DNA of 64,000 nt from Nitratireductor aquibiodomus NL21 = JCM 21793. GTDB taxonomy: Bacteria; Pseudomonadota; Alphaproteobacteria; Rhizobiales; Rhizobiaceae. The notes beneath the pieces are model-generated. The model worked only from the letters and a program-made list of their open reading frames with translations. It was not told where the DNA came from and did not search any database. The position numbers and the translations under genes are program-made. Shown piece by piece: positions 51,866 through 60,421 of the stretch. The stretch spans positions 1-64,000 of the forward strand of contig NZ_BAMP01000012.1 in the NCBI RefSeq assembly GCF_000615975.1, in the 5' to 3' direction. The first letter of the stretch is position 1, and every line of letters begins with the position of its first letter.

Positions 51866-52867
51866 TCAGGGGCAGGTCACCGGCGTGCCCGGCAGATAGT
51901 CGAGCGTGTAGTAATCCGTCACCGGCTTGGTATCGGGAAGGTTCATCGCCGACGTCATGACGCTGTACATCTTTTCCCAGGTTTCAGCGTCCGTCACGCC
52001 AATGGCGTCACCGGGACCGCCGGGACAGACCGATGCAAAGCTGAACTTTGCCGACTGAAGGAGGTTCTCCTTCGAATGCGCCGTCTCCGGGAAAATCTCG
52101 AGCAGGGCGTCGACTGCGGCTTCGGGGTCCTTCATGGCTTCCTGCCAGCCCAGTGCCGTCGCTTCGACAAAGCGCTTGTAGACATCCGGACTGGCCTCGA
52201 GCTTGTCCTCACGCGCCACCAGGGCGAGGCTCGCGATGGGAACGCCGTTGTTGTAGAAGTACATATTGCCGGCCTCGATGCCCTGCGCAGCCAGCGGCAC
52301 GACGATGTTTTCCGGCGTCTGCGACACCGCATCGACCTGCTTGGATGTCAGAAGGCCGATAAAGGCGCTTTCCGCCGCCGAGACGATCTCCACCTGAGAT
52401 TCTTCGATGCCGTTGGCACGCAGGAAAACCGGAATGAGCGGCAGCATGGCCGATCCCGGAGAGACCGCCAGCTTCTTGCCGATAAGATCCTTCGGTTCCC
52501 TGATGCCGGAATCGGCCAGATACTGAATGCCGAACTGGCCGGATTTCCAGATGGTTGCGATGATCCTGATCGGCGCGCCCTGCGCAGCAACATTGAGCGT
52601 TGCGCCGGTGTCGGCATAGCCGAGCTCCGTCTGCCCGGTTGCCACGAGCTGTGCGGCCACGGCCGATCCGCGCCCCTCCGTCAGGGTGACTTCGAGATCA
52701 TGGTCCTTGTAGATGCCCCTGGCCTGGGCCACCGCGAATCCGAGATGCGCGGAATCGGCTGTCCAGTTCATTTGCATCTGGAGCTTGTCCTGCGCCAGCG
52801 CGGGAATGCTTCCTGCGAGCAATGCGAGCATTGCCCCCGCCGCCACATGCCTCAATTTGAACTGCAT
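51866..52867 (-). CDS. NMT1/SsuA-type ABC substrate-binding protein
   Basis: This periplasmic binding protein (333 residues) is of the NMT1/THI5-like group. A signal peptide ends ALAQ at residue 25. The mature start LQMQMNWTADSAHLGFAVAQARGIY, in parts LQMQMNWTADSAHLGFAVAQ and ARGIY, and the segment LVATGQTELGYADTGATL are typical. Members bind pyrimidine precursors, sulfonates, aromatic acids or nitrate; the ligand here cannot be inferred from sequence. Start preceded by GGGAGGAAGGA. Confidence 0.92.
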   Translation of the reverse strand: MQFKLRHVAAGAMLALLAGSIPALAQDKLQMQMNWTADSAHLGFAVAQARGIYKDHDLEVTLTEGRGSAVAAQLVATGQTELGYADTGATLNVAAQGAPIRIIATIWKSGQFGIQYLADSGIREPKDLIGKKLAVSPGSAMLPLIPVFLRANGIEESQVEIVSAAESAFIGLLTSKQVDAVSQTPENIVVPLAAQGIEAGNMYFYNNGVPIASLALVAREDKLEASPDVYKRFVEATALGWQEAMKDPEAAVDALLEIFPETAHSKENLLQSAKFSFASVCPGGPGDAIGVTDAETWEKMYSVMTSAMNLPDTKPVTDYYTLDYLPGTPVTCP

Positions 52868-52917
52868 TCCTTCCTCCCTTTGTTTATCTTGATGCCTGTT
52901 CCTCGATTATGAACCGG

Positions 52918-53679
52918 TCAGCGCCGCCGCCAGGGCAGCAATGTCCTTTCGGCCAGTTCCATCCCCCAACTGAGCAAAACGCCGATCATCGAGCCGACCA
53001 CGAGTACGGCGAAAATCAGCGACGTGTCGGAATCGTCCATCCCCCTGAGGACCAGATACCCGAGCCCGTTCTGCGAATTCATCCACTCGACGACGATCAC
53101 CACCGTGACCGCAATGACGACAGTGATCTTGAACCCGGAAAAGATGCTGGGTGCGGCGGACGGCAGTTCGAAGAGCCGGAATGTCTGCCACCACGACGCA
53201 CCGACCGAGCGGCTGAGGTAATACTGCCGGGGATCGATGGACTTGAACCCGGTGACGCTGTCGACCAGAATCGGAAAGAAGGTGATCAGCGCGGTAAGCA
53301 GTATCTTCGGGAAATCCGCGAACCCGAACCAGACCAGCATGAGCGGTGCGAGTGTGATCTTCGGCAGGCCCTGAATGAACACGACGAGCGGATAGAGCAC
53401 CTGCTCCGCGAGCCGGAATTTCGCAATCAGATAACCGAGTACGACACCGGGAATTGCTCCCGCGACGAAGCCGTAGATGATCAGCCGTGTCGTCACCAGT
53501 GCGTGATAGCCGAGCCTCTGATAATCCTCGAAAAGGCGCGACAGGAATTGCGACGGTGCCGGCAACACGTAAACCGGCACATGCAGCGCCCGGACCAGCA
53601 CCTCCCAGATGAGCAGCAGGCCGGCGAACCAGAGGACCGGCTCCAGAGAACGCTGCAATATCGAAATGCGCCGCATCAT
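52918..53679 (-). CDS. NitT/TauT-type ABC permease B
   Basis: This is the second permease of the importer, 253 residues with six hydrophobic segments. It has the coupling loop YLSRSVGASWWQTFRLFELP and the membrane core VFIQGLPKITLAPLMLVWFG. Start chosen at ATG 53679, eight bases after the IclR stop; a TTG at 53691 overlapping that stop is possible. Intact, unlike permease A. Confidence 0.9.
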   Translation of the reverse strand: MMRRISILQRSLEPVLWFAGLLLIWEVLVRALHVPVYVLPAPSQFLSRLFEDYQRLGYHALVTTRLIIYGFVAGAIPGVVLGYLIAKFRLAEQVLYPLVVFIQGLPKITLAPLMLVWFGFADFPKILLTALITFFPILVDSVTGFKSIDPRQYYLSRSVGASWWQTFRLFELPSAAPSIFSGFKITVVIAVTVVIVVEWMNSQNGLGYLVLRGMDDSDTSLIFAVLVVGSMIGVLLSWGMELAERTLLPWRRR

Positions 53680-53687
53680 CTTGTGTC

Positions 53688-54524
53688 TCAAACTTCCGCC
53701 GGCGCATGCGGGCGCGGTGCCGCCATGACAGGCTTGTAACCGCGCTGACGGCTTCGCAGAGACCAGATTTCGGCAACTTCGGTGGCGGCCCTCTTCAGGG
53801 CGGTCGCCAGCTCATCGTATCGATCGGGCGTGATCCGCACGAGGGGGCCGGCAACGCTTATCGTACCGGCGACAGGCGCTTCCGGCCCAACTCCGTTGAA
53901 GAAGGGCACCGCCACAGCGCCCGTTCCTGCCTCGGCCTCCTCGACGGAAGTTCCGTATCCGCGCTCGCGCGTTTCGACGAGCCGAGCACGGAACTCATCG
54001 ACATTGGTCGCGCTGTTGGGGCCCAGAGGCCGCCGCGCGCCGAAGCCGCGGGCGCATACAATGCGCAACGCCTCGGATTCGGGAAGTGTGGAGAGCCAGG
54101 CCTTGCCGTTGGCTGTGGCATGCAGAACGATCTCCTGCCCCATCTCGGGATCGTAGCGAAGGCCCGTGACGGCACCCTGCGCGCGGGCGACCCAGACGAG
54201 GTCCTCGCCCTCGACGATTGCCAGCCGGCAGTACTCACGTGTCTCGCGCGCCAGCTTGTCCAGAACGGACTGAACCACATCGGGCACCGCGCGGACATCG
54301 AGATTGCGAAAGGCGAGTGTGCTCATGCGAAGCGAAAGCGCATAGCGTTGGGTTCCACTGTGCTGCAGCACCCACCCATGCGAGACGAGTGTCGTCAGCG
54401 TGCGGTGAACTGCACTTGCCGGCATGTCCAGCCGATTGGCGAGGTCTGTCAATTCGATCGGTTCGCGCTCGCCCGCAAGGGCCTCCAGTATCGTTAGACA
54501 GCGGTCTACAGCGGCAACGGTCAA
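53688..54524 (-). CDS. IclR-family transcriptional regulator
   Basis: This 278-residue IclR regulator has an N-terminal winged helix (ELTDLANRLDMPASAVHRTL) and a C-terminal ligand-binding GAF-like domain (HATANGKAWLSTLPESEA, SVEEAEAGTGAVAVPFF). The start is TTG at 54524, six bases after GGGAGGAA; the ATG at 54528 is out of frame. First gene of the minus-strand run with the ABC importer, TIM barrel and AroE-like gene. IclR proteins bind short palindromes in their own promoters, and such a site lies at 54565-54588. Confidence 0.92.
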   Translation of the reverse strand: MTVAAVDRCLTILEALAGEREPIELTDLANRLDMPASAVHRTLTTLVSHGWVLQHSGTQRYALSLRMSTLAFRNLDVRAVPDVVQSVLDKLARETREYCRLAIVEGEDLVWVARAQGAVTGLRYDPEMGQEIVLHATANGKAWLSTLPESEALRIVCARGFGARRPLGPNSATNVDEFRARLVETRERGYGTSVEEAEAGTGAVAVPFFNGVGPEAPVAGTISVAGPLVRITPDRYDELATALKRAATEVAEIWSLRSRQRGYKPVMAAPRPHAPAEV

Positions 54525-54564
54525 CCATTCCTCCCTAGTCTAGAGCAGCTTATACAACATTTGA

Positions 54565-54588
54565 TTCCAAATTGGAATAGAATTCCAT
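54565..54588. promoter_or_regulatory. Operator-like overlapping palindromes before iclR-type gene
   Basis: Three half-sites in a row are ATTCCAA (54564-54570), TTGGAAT (54572-54578) and ATTCCAT (54582-54588). The first two form a perfect 7-1-7 palindrome, the last two a 7-3-7 palindrome with one mismatch. The latter equals the site at 45606-45622. It lies about 40-60 bases before the IclR start. Confidence 0.65.
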
Positions 54589-54867
54589 TTTGGTGAAGTC
54601 GTGCAGACATCACGGCATCCGTCCTGGATATTCGACCGACCACACGATGCTGATCTGCCAGATATCCCAACCGGCGCAAAGGTGGAAAGCGAGATGCCGG
54701 TCTGGGCCGGTCCATTCTGTCAACGCCACTGGTCTGGGGTTGAGGTTTACAGATCCCCTGGGACAAGCGGCTTCTGAAAGCGGCTGTCAGCGAAGGCGAT
54801 CCCGTCTCCGGCGCCGGTCTCAAAATTCCCGAACCAACACCTTTGGCTGGAGCTAAGAGTCTTAACT

Positions 54868-55782
54868 CTAGAACTGCATCTTGCCTGCCTGCCAGTCGGC
54901 GAGCATTCCCCGCATTTCCTTCAGGAAGAGCTGGCTGGCGACCTTGCTTGCCGTCGCCCCCATGGAGATCGACTGGATATCGAGCGGCAGGTCGGGCTCC
55001 AGCGGCAGTGTCACCAGTCCGTCGAGACCGTGAAAGGCGGCGGTGAACTCGTCGACTACGGCGGAACGCTGCATCGCCAGAACGAGATGGGGTACCGAGA
55101 CCAGTGTGTTGCCCGTCACCGTGTTGTCGAAAGGCAGCCCGCGCTCCAGAAGCGCCTCGTTCAGCACACGTCCGATGGGGCCACGCGGGGTCAGCCCCAG
55201 CATCGGCACGGAGCTGAGATCCTCCAGCCTGACACGGTCCAGCCGCGTCAGTGGGCCGTCCTTTGGGCTGAGCACCACCAGACGGCCACGCCCCAGCGGC
55301 TCTGTGGATATGTCGTCAGCCTGAAACCTGCCGATGACGAGCCCGACATCGACCATGCCCGCACGTATCGCCTGAACCTGCTGCTGTGCGGTGCCCACAT
55401 CCACGGCAACGCGCAGGCCCGGCATCGCATCCAGCACCCTGCGGAGTGCGGTGGGCACGAAATAGGGCGCGAAAAGCCCGACCGACATTACCAGAAGACG
55501 TGTGCCGACGCCCTTTCGCAGCGAGTCGATGCGTCGCTCCAGCCGGCTGATCCCGTCATAGAGAAAACGGCTCTCATTGTAGATGGCGTCCGCCTCGACG
55601 GTCGGGATCACACGCCCCTTGTCGAGCACGAAAAGCGTCAGGCCGATGGCCGCTTCGAGGTCACGCAGATGCCGGCTCACCGTGGGTTGCGACAGGTTCA
55701 TCTGCCGCGCCGCTGCCGTGATCGACTGCCGCTCGTAGACCGCGCAGAAAACCTGCAAGCGCTGCAAAGTCAGTGGTTTCAC
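54868..55782 (-). CDS. LysR-family transcriptional regulator
   Basis: This 304-residue LysR regulator has the N-terminal helix-turn-helix SITAAARQMNLSQPTVSRHL (residues 20-39) and an effector domain reading LLVMSVGLFAPYFVP and GLVIGRFQADD. The start is GTG at 55782. It is divergent from the TRAP transporter genes, with a T-N11-A palindrome between them, so it probably controls them in response to a transported or derived ligand. Confidence 0.93.
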   Translation of the reverse strand: MKPLTLQRLQVFCAVYERQSITAAARQMNLSQPTVSRHLRDLEAAIGLTLFVLDKGRVIPTVEADAIYNESRFLYDGISRLERRIDSLRKGVGTRLLVMSVGLFAPYFVPTALRRVLDAMPGLRVAVDVGTAQQQVQAIRAGMVDVGLVIGRFQADDISTEPLGRGRLVVLSPKDGPLTRLDRVRLEDLSSVPMLGLTPRGPIGRVLNEALLERGLPFDNTVTGNTLVSVPHLVLAMQRSAVVDEFTAAFHGLDGLVTLPLEPDLPLDIQSISMGATASKVASQLFLKEMRGMLADWQAGKMQF

Positions 55783-55813
55783 GGCCGCGTAACCTCCCCG
55801 TCTTTCCGCCAGC

Positions 55814-55832
55814 CCATAGATATATACTATGG
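55814..55832. promoter_or_regulatory. LysR-type binding box (T-N11-A)
   Basis: CCATAG-N7-CTATGG contains the LysR signature T-N11-A (T at 55817, A at 55829). It lies between the divergent LysR and TRAP genes, about 30 bases from the LysR start and 80 from the TRAP start. Confidence 0.55.
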
Positions 55833-55914
55833 AATAGTGAAATCTTTTCTATTTTCTATTGCAAGCGCTTTCGCCAGATTTGTGTGAGCCATCGGGGAGG
55901 GGAACCCAAGAGCA

Positions 55915-57197
55915 ATGCAGGCGCCGCTTATCATCGCATTCACCGTTTTCGGCCTCATGGCCGGCGCCGCCATTGCTTATGTCATTGGCGCTTCCGCGAT
56001 CCTGACCTTCATTGCCGCAGACCGTCAGATGTATATGGCGGTGCTGCCCCAGCGGCTTTTCAGCCAGCTCGATGTGTTCGCCTTTCTTGCCATGCCGCTG
56101 TTCATCTTCGCGGGCGACCTGATGAACCGTGGTGGTCTGGCAACCGCGCTGATCGATTTCTGCATGTCTTTCCTCGGACGCCTCAAGGGTGGCCTGGGCC
56201 ATGTCAACGTGATGACCTCGGTGTTCTTTGCCGGCGTATCGGGATCGGCTGTCTCCGACGCCGCCGCACTCGGCAATTCGCTGGTGCCCGAAATGCGCCG
56301 ACGCGGTTATTCGCTCGACTACGCAGCTGCGATCACGGGCGCATCCTCGATCATCGGCCCGATCATCCCGCCCTCGTCCATCCTGATTTTCTATGGCGCG
56401 CTGATGGAAACGAACGTCACCGCGCTCTTCGCCGCAGGCATTCTGCCCGGACTGCTTCTGGCCGGCGTTCTGATGGCGATCAACGCCTATTACGCCCACC
56501 GCGACAACCATCCCGGCGGCCCGGGCGAAGACGTGCCTGCGTTCTTCCCCTCGCTTCTGAGGGCCCTGCCCGCCATGACCCTGCCGGTGATCATTCTCGG
56601 CGGCACGCTGTTCGGCTTCATGACGCCGGCTGAAGCGGCTGCAGTGGCCGTGATTGCGGCTCTGGTGGTCGGTTTTACCCATGGCAATCTCACCTGGAAC
56701 CAGGTGGGCGCAAGCCTGCACCGCACGGCGGTGATGCTCGGCGGGCTGTTCATCATCCTGTGCGCGATCTCGACCTTTTCTTACATCGCCGCGCTTCTGC
56801 AATGGCCACAGGCCATCAAGGCGACGGTGGAAGACTGGAACCTGAGCCGCTGCAGTATCTGATGCTGATCAACCTGATCTTTCTGGTGGCCGGCATGGCG
56901 ATGGATGTGAAGGCCGCCGTGGCGCTGTTCGCCCCGATCTTCGCACCTGTCGCAATCGCCATGGGCGTCGACCCCGTGCATCTGGGCATCGTGATCTGCT
57001 TCAACATCACCACCGGCCTTCTTTCGCCGCCGCTCGGAGGGGTTCTGCTGATTCTCGCGACCACGGTGCGCATGAACTACTGGCGGCTGATACGCGCCAC
57101 CCTGCCCTTCTTTCTGGCCGAAGTCGCGCTGCTGCTGGTGCTCACCTATTTCCCGGAGATTTCTCTGGCCATTCCACGCCTTTTGGGGCTCGCCTGA
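55915..57197 (+). CDS. TRAP transporter large permease, DctM type (frameshifted near 56847)
   Basis: This is the large membrane subunit of a sodium-driven TRAP importer, 427 residues when repaired. It has about twelve hydrophobic segments, with PLFIFAGDLMNRGGLATALI, FFAGVSGSAVSDAAALG and GPIIPPSSILIFYGAL typical of DctM. The first frame stops after EDWNLS. One added C near 56847 continues as PLQYLMLINLIFLVAGM to the true end with TTGLLSPPLGGVL. It starts after GGGAGGGGAACC. The order large permease, binding protein, small permease is less common than P-Q-M. Confidence 0.9.
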
Positions 57198-57226
57198 CGA
57201 AAAACGAAATAAAACGGAGGAGAAAA

Positions 57227-58171
57227 ATGAAGTTTTTACCCAAAGCCCTCGCCATTTCGGCGCTTGCGCTCATGACCGCCGCTGCACAGGCCGCTGACAT
57301 CAAGATCGCGATGAACGGCGCCGACGATACGGCGACCAACCCGGAAGCAGCCTTCGCCCACGGCTTTGCCGATGCGCTCAAGGGAACCGAATTCGAGGTC
57401 TCCATCTTCCCGTCCGGCACGCTGGGCTCGGAAAAAGAGCGTTTCGACCAAGTTGCCCAGGGACTTCTGGAGGTCAATCTCGCCGCCCTTTCCACCGGGT
57501 TCGGCATGTCGCCACTGATGAAGGGCGTACAGCTCCCGTTCTTCTTCGAGAACCGCGAACAGATCGACGCCGTGCTTTCTGAAACGGACATGCTTGAGCA
57601 GATGAACGGCCCGCTTCTCGACAACGGCGTGCGTTTCGTGGACGTCAATTACATCGGCATGGATATCGGCATTCACAATTCCAAGAAGCCGATCTCCAGG
57701 GTCGAGGACATGTCCGATCTGCGCTTCCGCGCGCTCAACAGCGAGCAGATCGCACTGCAGGAGGCGCTGGGCGCGACCGGCACGATCGTCTCCTGGTCGG
57801 AAGTGGCGAACGCCATCCAGACCGGCGTCGCCGATGGCTATTTCAACCCGCCGAACTCGGCCATCCGCACCGGCCACACCGAGTTTCTGAAGCACTTCAC
57901 GCCCGCCGATATCACGCCGTCCTCGCGCATCGTTCTGATCTCGGAAGACTGGTACGCTTCTCTGGGCGATGAGGAAAAAGGCCAGATCGACGCGGCCCTC
58001 GCAGCCGGCAAGAAAGCCAACCGTGACTGGGTCAACAACTGGGCCAGCGAAGTGCGCGCGAAGCATGAAGCCGCAGGCGTGACCATCACCGAGCTGGCCG
58101 AAGGCGAACGCGAAAAGATGGCCGAGCTGGCGCGTGCCACCTGGCAACGTCTCTGCCCGACGACCAGTTGA
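57227..58171 (+). CDS. TRAP transporter solute-binding protein, DctP type
   Basis: This periplasmic binding protein (314 residues) has a signal peptide ending AQAA near residue 23. DctP features are FPSGTLGSEKERFDQVAQGL, the ligand-Arg region DLRFRALNSE and NPPNSAIRTGHTEF. DctP proteins bind carboxylates via this Arg. It is followed by DctQ and a D-aminoacylase, so an N-acyl-D-amino acid is a plausible ligand. Start after GGAGGAGAAAA. Confidence 0.92.
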   Translation: MKFLPKALAISALALMTAAAQAADIKIAMNGADDTATNPEAAFAHGFADALKGTEFEVSIFPSGTLGSEKERFDQVAQGLLEVNLAALSTGFGMSPLMKGVQLPFFFENREQIDAVLSETDMLEQMNGPLLDNGVRFVDVNYIGMDIGIHNSKKPISRVEDMSDLRFRALNSEQIALQEALGATGTIVSWSEVANAIQTGVADGYFNPPNSAIRTGHTEFLKHFTPADITPSSRIVLISEDWYASLGDEEKGQIDAALAAGKKANRDWVNNWASEVRAKHEAAGVTITELAEGEREKMAELARATWQRLCPTTS

Positions 58172-58212
58172 GCATCTGGATTAAAGCCCGCGACTCCGTC
58201 GCAGACTAAGCA

Positions 58213-58758
58213 ATGGCCACCCCCATGAAACACATCGCCAGATCCGTCATCCACATCAGCAACGGGCTCAATCGTCTGGCCACAGTGATGGCCGGCGTGG
58301 CACTGGTGATCCTCGTGGGGGCCGTCATACTGCAGGTCCTGGCGCGCTACGTGTTCAACCAGCCGCCGGCCTATACCGAGGAACTGGCCCGATACGCAAT
58401 GATCTGGGCCGGCCTCATGGGGGCCACGATATCGTTCAAGCACCGGTTCGATCCGGCGCTCTTCACCGGTGAAGGCTCGCGGAGGGCGCTTCTCGGGTTC
58501 GCCGCCGCACTGATGAGATCGACCGTGGTTCTGATCTACCTACTGCCGATCCTCTGGTACGTTTTCTATGGCCCCAACATGAATCCGGCGCGCGGTTTCC
58601 TGCTGCGCCACAGCCGCACTATGGCCGACGCGCTGCCCTTCAGCACCTTCTGGGTCGCCGTGGCCGTTCCTATCATGATCGTCTTCATTCTCGTTCATCT
58701 CGCCGCCCGCTGGTGCGGCGATAACGGCGTGCCGCCAGCGGACAGCGACGCCACCTGA
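58213..58758 (+). CDS. TRAP transporter small permease, DctQ type
   Basis: This is the small four-helix membrane subunit (181 residues) of the TRAP importer. Typical DctQ segments are VILQVLARYVFNQPPAYTEEL, in parts VILQVLARYVFN and PPAYTEELARYAMIW, then FKHRFDPALFTG. It lies 41 bases after the binding-protein gene and 30 before the amidohydrolase. An in-frame second Met four codons in is an alternative start. Confidence 0.9.
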   Translation: MATPMKHIARSVIHISNGLNRLATVMAGVALVILVGAVILQVLARYVFNQPPAYTEELARYAMIWAGLMGATISFKHRFDPALFTGEGSRRALLGFAAALMRSTVVLIYLLPILWYVFYGPNMNPARGFLLRHSRTMADALPFSTFWVAVAVPIMIVFILVHLAARWCGDNGVPPADSDAT

Positions 58759-58788
58759 CCTTCGACGCAACAATACAGGAGCCTTCCC

Positions 58789-60240
58789 ATGCACGCTGAT
58801 CTCATCATCCGCGGCGCAGACATCATCGACGGTACAGGTGCCCCCCGTCGCAAGGGTGATGTGGCCGTCTCCGATGACCGCATTGTCGCCACCGGCGACC
58901 TGAAGCACTGGACGGCCGGACGCGAGATCGAAGCAATTGGCCGCGTCGTCGCACCCGGCTTCATCGATCCGCATGTGCACCATGATGCTGCGATGCTCAC
59001 CCAGCCCGACATGGAGTTCATGACGTCGCAGGGCGTCACCTCCGTTATCAACGGCAATTGCGGTTTCTCCATCGCACCACTGGTGCCGAAGGGCGAGATC
59101 CCGGCCCCTCTGCGCATGATCATTGAAGATGAAGCGCTGCGGTTTGAAACTTACGCCGCCTATCGCGACCGGCTTCTGGCGGAACCGGCAGCAGTCAATG
59201 CAGCCTGTCTGATCGGACATTCCACGCTTCGCGTGAACGAACTGCCCGACCTGAACAAGGCCGCCGATGCAGCACAGCTGAAAGAAATGTGCCGCAAGCT
59301 CGACCGTGCGCTCGGCGAAGGTGCAATCGGCCTTTCCACCGGACCATTCTACCCGCCCGCCCGCGCCTCTACGACCGAGGAGCTGATCGAGGTGGCGAAG
59401 ATCACCCAGGCCCATGGCAAGCTCTATGTCACCCATATGCGTGACGAGGGCGACCGCGTGGTTCAGGGGCTTGAAGAGACCTTCACCGTGGGGCGTGAAT
59501 CCTGCTGCGGCGTGCATGTCTCCCATCACAAATGCGCCGGGCTCGCCAACCACGGCATGTCGGTCACCACGCTGAAGATGATCGATGATGCGATGCAGGA
59601 GCAGGATGTGGGCCTCGACACGACGCCGTGGATTGCGTCGTCGACCATCCTCGATTCCGGCAGGCACAGGCAGGCGACCCGCGTGATCGTTGCGGAAAGC
59701 ATTCCTTACCCGCAGATGGCGGGCCGAGACCTCTCCGACATCGCCGAGGAATGGGGCACCGACATTGACACCGCGCTCCAGAAGCTTCTGCCTGCGACCG
59801 GCATCTTCTTCATCATGAGCGAAGACGATGTTCAGCGCATCCTGTCCTACGAGCACACGATCATCTGTTCGGACGGTATCCCGAGCGGCAAGCATCCTCA
59901 TCCCCGTGTCTGGGGCACGTTCCCGCGCGTGCTTGGTCACTATGCCCGTGACCTTTCGTTGTTCTCGCTGGAAGAGGCCGTGCGCCGCATGACCTCCATG
60001 CCGGCCGATCGCTTCGGGCTAGGCGGTCGGGGACGGATCACCGTCGGCGGCTTTGCGGATCTCGTCATATTCGATCCCGACACCATCGCCGAAGGTGCAA
60101 CCTTCGAGACGCCGATCCGCCCGGCGGTGGGCATCGACCGGGTCTTCGTCAACGGGCGCGAGGTCTGGGTCGATGGGCAGAAAACCGGCGCACGACCCGG
60201 TCGCCCCCTCGAACAGACCGCCCCATGCATGGTGGTCTGA
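58789..60240 (+). CDS. D-aminoacylase/N-acyl-D-amino-acid deacylase family amidohydrolase
   Basis: This 483-residue amidohydrolase is of the D-aminoacylase class, which frees D-amino acids from N-acyl forms. It has the first metal motif IDPHVHHDAAM, the conserved metal Cys in INGNCGFSIAPL, His in VTHMRDEGDR and VSHHKCAG, and Asp in ICSDGIPSG. It starts after ACAGGAG. Being co-oriented with the TRAP genes 30 bases on, it probably acts on the imported compound. Related enzymes include dihydropyrimidinase-like and N-acyl-D-glutamate deacylases. Confidence 0.88.
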   Translation: MHADLIIRGADIIDGTGAPRRKGDVAVSDDRIVATGDLKHWTAGREIEAIGRVVAPGFIDPHVHHDAAMLTQPDMEFMTSQGVTSVINGNCGFSIAPLVPKGEIPAPLRMIIEDEALRFETYAAYRDRLLAEPAAVNAACLIGHSTLRVNELPDLNKAADAAQLKEMCRKLDRALGEGAIGLSTGPFYPPARASTTEELIEVAKITQAHGKLYVTHMRDEGDRVVQGLEETFTVGRESCCGVHVSHHKCAGLANHGMSVTTLKMIDDAMQEQDVGLDTTPWIASSTILDSGRHRQATRVIVAESIPYPQMAGRDLSDIAEEWGTDIDTALQKLLPATGIFFIMSEDDVQRILSYEHTIICSDGIPSGKHPHPRVWGTFPRVLGHYARDLSLFSLEEAVRRMTSMPADRFGLGGRGRITVGGFADLVIFDPDTIAEGATFETPIRPAVGIDRVFVNGREVWVDGQKTGARPGRPLEQTAPCMVV

Positions 60241-60250
60241 TGGCAATCGC

Positions 60251-60296
60251 ATCAGACGCCAGAGTACCAGAACTGCAATTTGCTTCAGCGTCTGAT
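60251..60296. terminator. Possible terminator between convergent genes
   Basis: ATCAGACGC (60251-60259) and GCGTCTGAT (60288-60296) form a nine-base stem with a 28-base loop, in the gap between the amidohydrolase and the convergent LacI gene. The long loop and lack of a T-run make it weak. Confidence 0.3.
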
Positions 60297-60421
60297 CCCC
60301 GGGGAAGGAGTTCAGACATTTGTGGGAGTGTTTTGGTAGAAGCTGCTGGCCTCAAATCAGGATAGCAGCATTAGCCGTTGCTGACTTAAGGCGGGCTACA
60401 CCCTGCCCTTCTTCGTCGCAG

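Noticed and set aside
54589-54867. Possible gene remnant between iclR-type and lysR-type genes (peptide LKIPEPTPLAGAKS)
   Set aside because: The frame is short and no family could be recognised; treated as plain intergenic DNA.
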